64,000 nt of DNA from Thermus antranikianii DSM 12462. GTDB taxonomy: Bacteria > Deinococcota > Deinococci > Deinococcales > Thermaceae. Position 1 is the stretch's first letter, and the number at the start of each line of letters is the position of its first letter. The notes below the pieces were generated by a model, which worked only from the letters and a program-made list of their open reading frames with translations, was not told the origin of the DNA and did not search any database. The stretch spans positions 1 to 64,000 of the forward strand of contig NZ_AUIW01000001.1 in NCBI RefSeq assembly GCF_000423905.1. The letters are read 5' to 3'. Both the position numbers and the translations under genes were made by a program. Below, one piece after another: positions 43,975 to 50,752 of this stretch.

Positions 43975-44884
43975 ATCGATCCTCCAAAAAGCCAAAAAGC
44001 CCCCGCCGAAGGAAAAGGATCACCAAAACCACCAACAGGCCAGTCAGGATGTGGTAACCCCTTTCTAGAAGTTGTTTAACCACTAGCTCCGCCCCCAGAT
44101 AAAGCCCAAAAGTGCCGAGGATAGGTCCCACCACGGTCCCTTTTCCTCCTAAGAGGGCAGCCACGAGGGGGTAGATCGACCACTCAGGGCTAAAGGCGTA
44201 AGGTGGTTCTAGGAACCGGATGTACAGTGCTTGAAAAGCACCGGCCAAGCCCGCAAGACCAGCGCTGGCAAAGAGGGCCAGAGCTTTCAGGCGAAAGACG
44301 GGTACTCCACCTGCTTGGGCTGCTTCCTCTTCATGGAGAGCGGCAAGCCCTAGCCCTAAAGGTCCGTACCGGAGGTAGAAGGTTACGCTAGTTCCCAGGA
44401 CCAGAAGAACGAGAGCTATGTAGAAGTTTGGCAATTTTGCGCTAAGATCGATGCCCGCTAGATGTAACGCAGGGATATTGAATAAGCCTGCTGCTCCTCC
44501 GGTCAGGTTCTCTGCGAGGATTGCAAGAGTTCTTAGAACCTCTGCATAGGCCAGCATCGCCAGCGCAAAGTAGGGACCCCTGAGGCGGAGAGTAGGGAGC
44601 GCTATAGCTCCTCCCAGCAAGGCGATACCGCTTCCGAGGAATAAAGCTAACCATGGATTAAATCCATTTTTGGCAAGAATTCCTGCCCCATATGCTCCGA
44701 GGCCAAAAAAAGCTGCGTGGCCGAAGGAGATTTGGCCTGCGAAGCCCCCTAGAATATTCCAGGAGAGGGCGAGTAGGGCAAGGACTAGAGCAGTGATTAA
44801 GAGGTGTCGAAGGTAGTCATCAAGGAAGAGGGGTAGGAACGAAAGCCCAGCGAACAGGATGAGAATGGGTAGCCTTTCCTTCAT
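43949..44884 (-). CDS. livM: Branched-chain-amino-acid-type ABC permease (LivM)
   Basis: Permease of 311 residues with the LivM pattern: NILGGFAGQISFGHAAFFGLGAYGAG, LPTLRLRGPYFALAMLAYAEVLRTL, GGAAGLFNIPAL, AAQAGGVPVFRLKALALFASAGLAGLAGA-like sequence, and GGKGTVVGPILGTFGLYLG at the C-terminal end. It overlaps livG by 26 bases and livH by four. Confidence 0.94.
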   Translation of the reverse strand: MKERLPILILFAGLSFLPLFLDDYLRHLLITALVLALLALSWNILGGFAGQISFGHAAFFGLGAYGAGILAKNGFNPWLALFLGSGIALLGGAIALPTLRLRGPYFALAMLAYAEVLRTLAILAENLTGGAAGLFNIPALHLAGIDLSAKLPNFYIALVLLVLGTSVTFYLRYGPLGLGLAALHEEEAAQAGGVPVFRLKALALFASAGLAGLAGAFQALYIRFLEPPYAFSPEWSIYPLVAALLGGKGTVVGPILGTFGLYLGAELVVKQLLERGYHILTGLLVVLVILFLRRGLFGFLEDRYATLRPKH

Positions 44885-45741
44885 GCTCTCCTCCTTTTCC
44901 CAAAAAGCCCTTCAGGCTTAAAAAGGAGGATCAGGATGAATACGGAAAATGTCAGAAGCTCTCCCAAGGCAGGGTTTAGGAGGGTGCTCAGGCTCTCCAC
45001 TGTGCCAAGGAGTAGCCCGGCCAGGGCTACGCCCGAGGGCGATAGCAAGCCTGCCAAGACCACTACCACAAAGGCTTTGACGGTGAAAAGGGGAGCTGCT
45101 ACCGGGGAAATGGGTTGAACGGCAACTAGAAGGCTACCCGCAAGAGCGGCCAGCGCCGAGCCAAGGGCGAAAGCCGAGGCTTCTGCGGAGAGAGGTGGAA
45201 TTCCCAGGGAAATGGCTGCTTCTCTATGCTGAGCCAAGGCTCGAACTCCGAGGCCCATCCAAGTTTTTGTAAGGAACCAGGATACTCCGGCTACAGCCAA
45301 AAGCGCAATCCCTGTGGTAAGGAGTTCTCCTAAGGCGAGCCGGATTGGGCCTAGGATCACAGGCTTCACCCATTCTTGGTAGGCCAGGGTGCGAAGATTT
45401 GCCCCGAAGAGTTCTAAAATACCGTAAAGGAGAATTAAAGCTGCCCCATAGGTTATTACCATGCTGCTTAAGGGGGGCTCTCGTCGTGCCGGTAGGAGAA
45501 GCAAGAACAAGAATAACCCAAGCAGCGCCCCCAGGGCACTGCCAAGGAAAATGGCTAGAGGAAGAGGTAGACCTGCGCTGGCTGCTATGTAGGTCAGAAG
45601 GGCTCCGGCTACCAGCACCTCACCGTGAGCCAAGTTAACCACATGCATGGCTCCAAAGATCAGAGAGAGCCCCACCCCAATGAGAGCGTAGATTCCCCCT
45701 TGGGAAAGGCCCGAAGCTAATGTACTCAGCAACAGTTCCAT
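44881..45741 (-). CDS. livH: Branched-chain-amino-acid-type ABC permease (LivH)
   Basis: Permease of 286 residues. ATG at 45741 shares one base with the livK stop (TGATG). Features are LASGLSQGGIYALIGVGLSLIFG, MHVVNLAHGEVLVAGALLTY and the late VVVLAGLLSPSGVALAGLLLGTVESL. The usual EAA-like cytoplasmic loop lies at LAQHREAAISLGIPP, with PVAAPLFTVKAFVVVVLAG beyond. It forms the channel with LivM. Confidence 0.94.
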   Translation of the reverse strand: MELLLSTLASGLSQGGIYALIGVGLSLIFGAMHVVNLAHGEVLVAGALLTYIAASAGLPLPLAIFLGSALGALLGLFLFLLLLPARREPPLSSMVITYGAALILLYGILELFGANLRTLAYQEWVKPVILGPIRLALGELLTTGIALLAVAGVSWFLTKTWMGLGVRALAQHREAAISLGIPPLSAEASAFALGSALAALAGSLLVAVQPISPVAAPLFTVKAFVVVVLAGLLSPSGVALAGLLLGTVESLSTLLNPALGELLTFSVFILILLFKPEGLFGKRRRA

Positions 45742-46892
45742 CACCAGGGAACCTTAGGATATACGAAGCGACCGTATGCTCGCTCCCGAGGCCAAACCGG
45801 AACGCCTTTCCCTCCCTGGACTTGGGAAACCACGGTTCGATAGAGGATGTTATCCCCCTTTTCGTCAAAGCGAACCTCCGAAACCAAGGTTTCTCCTCGG
45901 CTTGACGCCAAGGCATCTCGAACAGCCTGGGGAGTGGGGTTACCGGAGGCTACCGCTTTAGCTAAGGCTTCAAGTAAGAGTTGTGTTTGAACGTATCCCA
46001 ATGCAGCAAGGTATCCAGGCCGTTGCCGGAATCGGTCACGGTAGTCCCGAACAAACTTTGCTTCTTGGGCTCGAAGCCTCAGAGGAGCGGAACCATCTGT
46101 CCAGGGTTCTGTTCCATAGACTCCCTCCATGAGGGGCCCCAAATCTTGGAGAAGTGAGGGGGTGATTAGGCTATAGAGGCCCACAAAGGCATTCACCTTT
46201 GGTCGAACGACTTGTGCTCCCCTTAGGACTGTGGCGTAATTATTCTCGTAGCCGATGAAAACGAGCACATCTGCTCCTGAGCGACTGACTTGTTCAAGAA
46301 GAGGCTTCAGATCCGTAGCACGTCCCGGGTAGCTACTGTCAAAAACCAGTCTTAGCCCTAGGGCCTGAAGCTTGGCCCGAACTGCTCGGGCTACGTCCGT
46401 TCCTCCTGCTCCGTCATCGTGGGCTAGGGCCACCTGCTTAGCTCCAAAGCCCTTGGCGATTAGGTCAGCTACTACCGTATAGCCTTCCACGTTGGTGAAC
46501 CGGAAAAAGTAGCGGAACCCGCGTTCGGTGAGATCCCGGGCTAGGCCTCCACTTGTGATGTAAGGTACCCGGGCTCGCTCAGCTACTTCCGACGCAGGAC
46601 CAATGATGTTGGAGCCGTATCCCCCCGTAATGCCCAGGACTCGTTCTCGGCCCACAAGACGCTCTACAGCAGCCACAGCTTTGGCGGGTGAACTTTCGTC
46701 GTCAAGGAGAACCAGCTCTACTCGGAACGGTGCGCGAGCGTTAAAGTGTTCGACCGCGAGTTGCACGCCGTTGGCCATTTCGTTTCCGATACGAGCCAGG
46801 TTGCCTGTCAGTGGTAGGTGCGCGCCAATCTTATATTGGCCAAAGGCCAAACCTGAAGCGAAGAGGAGAAGGGCTATGAACTTCCTGATCAT
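45741..46892 (-). CDS. livK: Branched-chain-amino-acid-type ABC binding protein (LivK family)
   Basis: Binding protein of 383 residues. The ATG at 46892 has GGAGG eight bases upstream. A signal peptide (MIRKFIALLLFASGLAFG) is followed by YKIGAHLPLTGNLARIGNEMANG, VELVLLDDESSPAKAVAAVERLV and ITGGYGSNIIGPASEVAERARVPYITSGG in sequence. This is the periplasmic-binding-protein type I receptor fold used by LivK and by relatives that bind aromatic or fatty acids. It is the first gene of the liv-fadD-SDR unit and follows a 120-base leader carrying a TetR-type operator. Confidence 0.93.
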   Translation of the reverse strand: MIRKFIALLLFASGLAFGQYKIGAHLPLTGNLARIGNEMANGVQLAVEHFNARAPFRVELVLLDDESSPAKAVAAVERLVGRERVLGITGGYGSNIIGPASEVAERARVPYITSGGLARDLTERGFRYFFRFTNVEGYTVVADLIAKGFGAKQVALAHDDGAGGTDVARAVRAKLQALGLRLVFDSSYPGRATDLKPLLEQVSRSGADVLVFIGYENNYATVLRGAQVVRPKVNAFVGLYSLITPSLLQDLGPLMEGVYGTEPWTDGSAPLRLRAQEAKFVRDYRDRFRQRPGYLAALGYVQTQLLLEALAKAVASGNPTPQAVRDALASSRGETLVSEVRFDEKGDNILYRTVVSQVQGGKGVPVWPRERAYGRFVYPKVPW

Positions 46893-47001
46893 ACGGGTCA
46901 CCTCCGACAGTCGCTTGTCCGCGGGGTATTGAGAGTGCCGAGGTGGTGCTGCTCAAAGGTTGCTCCGCACATGGTGCGCCTTCCATACCCTAGGGGATCT
47001 C

Positions 47002-47051
47002 ACCGACCGGTCGGTAACCTCGTTTTACTCCTCCCCTTAAGGGACTGTCAA
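47002..47051 (-). promoter_or_regulatory. livK promoter with PfmR-like TetR operator
   Basis: Minus-strand -35 TTGACA (47051-47046) is followed after 17 bases by a weak -10 GTAAAA (47028-47023), or TAAAAC one base further on. Seven bases downstream is the perfect palindrome ACCGACCGGTCGGT (47002-47015), flanked by TA on the -10 side. The same palindrome occurs at the tetR promoter with nearly the same spacing. Binding there would block transcription initiation of livKHMGF. Confidence 0.7.
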
Positions 47052-47251
47052 GCCCCTTCCTAGGGGCCCTTATGGGGTTTGGGTGACTCCCGGTGGCTTA
47101 AGGCGGTGCCCAGAAACGAGGATTGCCCCATGCGCCCCCTCTCCTCCCTGGAGAAACTCTCCTTTGGGGCCCCCGCACCCCAAACAAACTACCCATGCTG
47201 ATAGCCGCACCTCGGCTTGGAACCCACTCGGGCAAGTAGGCTTTTCATGCG
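47052..47251. other. Non-coding gap without recognised gene, 3' flank of the MaoC gene
   Basis: Between the livK promoter and the MaoC stop there are 200 bases with no credible gene. The stretch is GC-rich, contains short hairpins (see the terminator entry) and an open but unconserved-looking plus-strand frame (47083-47283). It may include old mobile DNA, but nothing specific was recognised. Confidence 0.4.
47150..47184 (-). terminator. Possible tandem-hairpin terminator of the tetR-ACAD-MaoC unit
   Basis: TTTGGGG (47163-47169) pairs with CCCCAAA (47178-47184) around an 8-base loop, and directly beyond it GGAGA pairs with TCTCC (47150-47162). They lie about 70 bases past the MaoC stop on the transcribed minus strand. 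There is no T tract. Confidence 0.35.
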
Positions 47252-47701
47252 CTATTCCTGGGGTTTCCTGCGGACCAAGGTGACGAATTCCCCTTCCTGA
47301 ACCACCTCGTCCCGCTGGTTCAGGACCCGTACCCGCTGTACCACCACACCCCGGTCGGGCTTACTGGTTTCATGCTTCTCCAGGATCTCGCTTTCCCCCC
47401 TCACGGTGTCCCCTATAAATACGGGCTTCAGGAACTTGTAGTTGCGGATCTCCATCCAGGCGATAATGGTGCCCTCAAAGTGTCCGCTCCGCTGCCGAAG
47501 GCCGGTGAGCATGGAAAGGACCAGAAGCCCATGGGCGATGCGCTGGCCGAAGGGGGTGTTCTTCGCAAATTCTGCGTCGGTGTGGATGGGGTTGTAGTCC
47601 CCGGAAACTCCGGCAAAGTTCACCACGTCTGCCTCGGTTACCGTGCGGGCTGGGGTGGTGAAGCGCTGGCCTACCTGGAAGTCCTCAAAGTACATGGGCA
47701 T
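47252..47701 (-). CDS. MaoC-type (R)-specific enoyl-CoA hydratase
   Basis: Hotdog-fold protein of 149 residues. The ATG at 47701 has AAGGAGGTGATAAGG upstream. The hydratase-2 motif with catalytic Asp and His is seen in VNFAGVSGDYNPIHTDAEFA, and GQRIAHGLLVLSMLTGL is typical. It hydrates 2-enoyl-CoA esters. It lies 13 bases after the acyl-CoA dehydrogenase gene, so the two catalyse consecutive beta-oxidation-like steps. Confidence 0.9.
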   Translation of the reverse strand: MPMYFEDFQVGQRFTTPARTVTEADVVNFAGVSGDYNPIHTDAEFAKNTPFGQRIAHGLLVLSMLTGLRQRSGHFEGTIIAWMEIRNYKFLKPVFIGDTVRGESEILEKHETSKPDRGVVVQRVRVLNQRDEVVQEGEFVTLVRRKPQE

Positions 47702-47714
47702 CCTTATCACCTCC

Positions 47715-48857
47715 TTAGCCTTCTCCAAAAGCTTTGATCCCGGTGAGGTGGGCTCCGATCACCAGGGTCTGCACCTCGCTGGTTCCCTCGTAAAGGGTGA
47801 GGATGCGGGCATCCCGATAAAGCCGGGCCACCTCGTACTCCTCGAAGAAGCCGTAGCCCCCGTGGACCTGGATAGCCCGGTAGGCCACGCGGTTGGCAGC
47901 TTCGGAAGCAAAGAGCTTGGCCATGCTGGCCTCGAGGGTATACCGCTCCCCCTTAAGCTTCTTGGCCACCGCCTGGTAGGTGAGGAGGCGGCTTGCCTCG
48001 AGGTCCAGCTTCATCTGGGCCAGATGCGCCTGTACTAGCTGAAAGCTGGCGATGGGCCTTCCAAACTGGTGCCTTTCCTTGGCGTAGCGTAGGGATAGGT
48101 CCAAGGCCCTTTGCATCAGCCCCACCGCTCCCGCCGCCAGGGAAACCCGGCCGGTATCCAGGGTGGAAAGGGCGATTTTGAAGCCCTGTCCCTCCTCTCC
48201 CAAAACCCTGTCCTTGGGTATGCGCACCCCCTCCAGGAAGATCATACCCGTGTCCGCAGCCCTAAGCCCCAGTTTCCCCTTTAACGGCGTGGTGCGTACT
48301 CCGTCCTCCCGTTCCACCAGGAAGGCGGTAATGCCCCTGCTGCCCTTCTCTGGATCGGTTTTGGCGAAGATGAGGAACACCTGGGCCACGTTGGCGTGGG
48401 AGATGAAGGTCTTCTGTCCTTCCAGCACATAGTGATCGCCCTCCCGGTGAGCCCGGGTGCGGAGGCTTCCTGCATCTGAGCCCGCCTCAGGCTCGGTCAG
48501 GCCGTAGGCCCCTAGGATCTCCCCCCGGGCCAGGCGGGGGATGTAGCGCTTCTTCTGCTCAGGGGTGCCGTAGGTGAGGAGAGGGGTGAGGACCAGGCTT
48601 TGCTGCACGGAAAGGATGGAGCGCAGCGAAGCGTAGCCCCCAAGCTCCTCCAGAAGGGCGATGTAGGCCCAAAAGTCCAGGCCAGCTCCTCCCAGCTCCT
48701 CGGGCACGAATACCCCCAGGAAGCCCAGCTCCCCCATCCGCTTCACCAGGGGCCAAGGAAAGGCTTCCTGGGCCTCGTACTCCGCCAAAGCAGGACCTGC
48801 TTCTTCCAGAAAGCGCCTAGCTAGCTGTCGAATTTCCTTGTGCTCGGGAATCTCCAT
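47715..48857 (-). CDS. Acyl-CoA dehydrogenase
   Basis: Flavoprotein of 380 residues with the ACAD signature segments GAYGLTEPEAGSDAGSLRTRA, KTFISHANVAQVFLIFAKTD, RHQFGRPIASFQLVQAHLAQM and YEGTSEVQTLVIGAHL. The catalytic Glu position for short/medium-chain enzymes falls in the LYEGTSE motif. It oxidises acyl-CoA to 2-enoyl-CoA. Its start lies within the last 41 bases of the TetR gene, indicating tight co-transcription and probable regulation by that TetR. Confidence 0.94.
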   Translation of the reverse strand: MEIPEHKEIRQLARRFLEEAGPALAEYEAQEAFPWPLVKRMGELGFLGVFVPEELGGAGLDFWAYIALLEELGGYASLRSILSVQQSLVLTPLLTYGTPEQKKRYIPRLARGEILGAYGLTEPEAGSDAGSLRTRAHREGDHYVLEGQKTFISHANVAQVFLIFAKTDPEKGSRGITAFLVEREDGVRTTPLKGKLGLRAADTGMIFLEGVRIPKDRVLGEEGQGFKIALSTLDTGRVSLAAGAVGLMQRALDLSLRYAKERHQFGRPIASFQLVQAHLAQMKLDLEASRLLTYQAVAKKLKGERYTLEASMAKLFASEAANRVAYRAIQVHGGYGFFEEYEVARLYRDARILTLYEGTSEVQTLVIGAHLTGIKAFGEG

Positions 48858-49419
48858 TTTCTAACCCCCTAAGGATGAGATCGAAGTAGAACCTGGCTAC
48901 CTCCTCCGCCCGCAAGGGCCCGCCCGGGCGGAACCAGCGGATCATCCAGTTGAGGAGGGAGAGGATGGCCCGGGCTGTGAGGCTCACATCCAGGGGGCGG
49001 AAGACCCCCATTTCCATGCCCCGCTCCAGGATGCTTCGGAGCATGCCCTCGTACCGGTCGCGTAGGGAGATGGTGAGGGCTCTCTTGTCGGGAGAGAGAC
49101 TCTGCAGGCCCTGAAGCATGGCCACGAAAAAAGGCCGGTTCTCCTCAAAGAAACGGGCATGGCCTTCCATGAAGCGCAGAAGGGCTACCTTGGGGTTGGG
49201 TTCGGATAGGGCCTTTTCTCCTTGGCGGCGAAGGCCTTCCAAGGCCTGCAGGCTGATCTCGTAGAGGACCTCCTCCTTGCTCCGAAAATGGTGGTACAAC
49301 GCCGCCTTAGAGAGGCCCAGCGCCTCGGCCAGATCTTGGACACTGGTCGCCTCGTAGCCTCTTTCCGTAAAAAGCCGGGCGGCTTCTTCCAGGATGCGGT
49401 CGCGTGTGGCGGTTCCCAT
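48817..49419 (-). CDS. TetR-family regulator, PfmR/FadR-like
   Basis: Protein of 200 residues. The N-terminal helix-turn-helix is canonical: ILEEAARLFTERGYEATSVQ, then DLAEALGLSKAALYHHFRSKEEVL. The C-terminal ligand domain includes MLQGLQSLSPDKRALTISLRDRYEGML-like helices and IRWFRPGGPL. It is encoded ahead of acyl-CoA dehydrogenase and hydratase genes. A perfect palindromic site lies over its own transcription start and an identical one at livK. T. thermophilus PfmR, as I recall, binds a TACCGACC-type half-palindrome, which supports an acyl-CoA-responsive repressor. Confidence 0.85.
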   Translation of the reverse strand: MGTATRDRILEEAARLFTERGYEATSVQDLAEALGLSKAALYHHFRSKEEVLYEISLQALEGLRRQGEKALSEPNPKVALLRFMEGHARFFEENRPFFVAMLQGLQSLSPDKRALTISLRDRYEGMLRSILERGMEMGVFRPLDVSLTARAILSLLNWMIRWFRPGGPLRAEEVARFYFDLILRGLENGDSRAQGNSTAS

Positions 49420-49424
49420 ATCTC

Positions 49425-49473
49425 ACCGACCGGTCGGTAAGTACACTCTACCCCTGGAGAGGTGGATAGTCAA
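49425..49473 (-). promoter_or_regulatory. tetR promoter with autoregulatory operator
   Basis: Minus-strand TTGACT (49473-49468), a 17-base spacer and TAGAGT (49450-49445) form a good promoter. Six bases downstream lies ACCGACCGGTCGGT (49425-49438), a perfect 14-bp palindrome identical to that at 47002. It ends six bases before the ATG, so the operator covers the transcription start and early leader. Confidence 0.75.
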
Positions 49474-49490
49474 GATGGCTTCGAGGACTC

Positions 49491-49567
49491 TTCCATATTT
49501 CCAAGGATTTTGGTGCGGCTAGGTGGGTGTGGGTTGCGAACCGGAACATAAATGTGGAAATATGGAA
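49491..49567. promoter_or_regulatory. Widely spaced 13-bp inverted repeat before the aldolase/phosphatase gene
   Basis: TTCCATATTTCCA (49491-49503) and its exact reverse complement TGGAAATATGGAA (49555-49567) are 64 bases apart centre to centre. Each arm is AT-rich against a GC-rich background and is built from two TGGAAA-like half-sites. They may be two regulator sites for looping, or the arms of a long-loop mRNA hairpin ending 16 bases before the start codon. Confidence 0.65.
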
Positions 49568-49583
49568 AGCGAGGGGGGAGCTT

Positions 49584-50675
49584 ATGAAGATTACCCTTAG
49601 TGTCCTCAAGGCCGACATCGGTTCCATCGGAGGCCACACCTTGCCCAGCCGCAGGGTGTTGACCAAGGTGGAGGAGGTGGTACGGGAGGAGGTGGGCCGT
49701 TTGCTCTTGGACGCCCACGTGTTCCATATTGGGGACGACATTGTCCTCCTCTTCTCGCATATCCACGGCATTCGAAACGCAGCCATCCACGAGCTGGCCT
49801 GGAAAGCCTTCCGGGAAGGCACCCAGGTGGCCAAGGAGGAGGGTCTTTATGGGGCCGGGCAGGATCTTTTGAAGGATGCCTTCTCCGGTAACCTCCATGG
49901 CCTGGGACCCCAGGTGGCGGAGATGGAATTCGAGGAGCGGCCCGCTGAGCCCTTTATGGTCCTGGCCGCCGATAAGACCGAGCCCGGGGCCTTCAACCTC
50001 CCCCTATACCTGGTCTTCGCCGACCCCATGTACTCCTCCGGCCTCTTGCTCTCCTCGGAGTTGCGTCCGGGTTTCCGTTTCCGCATTATGGACCTAGCCC
50101 AGACGGAGAGGGATAGCTACATTGTTCTGGATGCTCCCGAAAGGCTTTATGACATAGCCGCCTTACTTAGGGACTCCCACCGCTTTGGGATAGAGTCCAT
50201 TTGGTCCCGGCGCTATGGGGAGATAGCCGCGGTGGTGAGCACCACGCGCTTGCGGAACATTGCCGGGCGCTACGTGGGTAAAGACGATCCCGTGGCCATC
50301 ATCCGCACCCAGAAAATCTTCCCAGCAACGGAGGAGTTCGGTCCACCCTTTGCCCTGGCACCCTTCGTGGCCGGGGATACCCGGGGAAGCCACCACCTGC
50401 CCCTCATGCCCGTCAAGGCCAACACTCCCGCTTCTACCTTTTTCTGCGTGCCCATGGTGTGCGGGCTGGCCTTTTCCCTCAAGGAGGGTCGCTTCTCTGA
50501 GCCTGTGGATCTCTTTGCGGATCCGGTGTGGGATACGGTGCGGGCCAAGGTGGTGGAAAAAGCTCAGGAAATGCGCCGCCAGGGATTTTACGGCCCCGCC
50601 ATGTTGCCCATGGAGGAGCTGGAGTACACGGGCATTGCCGAGCGGCTTAAGGAGCTTGAACGGGAATTCTCCTAG
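49584..50675 (+). CDS. fbp: Fructose-1,6-bisphosphate aldolase/phosphatase (archaeal-type, class V FBPase)
   Basis: Protein of 363 residues, started at the ATG at 49584 behind GAGGGGGGAG. It shows the bifunctional FBPA/P signature: KITLSVLKADIGSIGGH, HIGDDIVLLFSH, LYGAGQDLLKDAFSGNLHGLG-type sequence, ADKTEPGAFNLPLYLVFADP, and Tyr230/Lys233 in GRYVGKDDPV, the pair used for Schiff-base aldolase chemistry in the characterised archaeal enzyme. It makes fructose-6-phosphate from triose phosphates in gluconeogenesis in one active site and is known from archaea and early-branching or thermophilic bacteria. Confidence 0.94.
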   Translation: MKITLSVLKADIGSIGGHTLPSRRVLTKVEEVVREEVGRLLLDAHVFHIGDDIVLLFSHIHGIRNAAIHELAWKAFREGTQVAKEEGLYGAGQDLLKDAFSGNLHGLGPQVAEMEFEERPAEPFMVLAADKTEPGAFNLPLYLVFADPMYSSGLLLSSELRPGFRFRIMDLAQTERDSYIVLDAPERLYDIAALLRDSHRFGIESIWSRRYGEIAAVVSTTRLRNIAGRYVGKDDPVAIIRTQKIFPATEEFGPPFALAPFVAGDTRGSHHLPLMPVKANTPASTFFCVPMVCGLAFSLKEGRFSEPVDLFADPVWDTVRAKVVEKAQEMRRQGFYGPAMLPMEELEYTGIAERLKELEREFS

Positions 50676-50752
50676 AGCTTCGAAGGGCCCCCGGGCTTAG
50701 GGGCTTAGCGCTACGTACCCGGTTACGAGGTAGACTTGCCGGGGAGGGCGGT

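Noticed and set aside
47083-47283. Plus-strand open frame of about 66 codons in the gap before livK
   Set aside because: No ribosome site, no recognisable domain, overlap with the MaoC end, and codon pattern unlike neighbouring genes.
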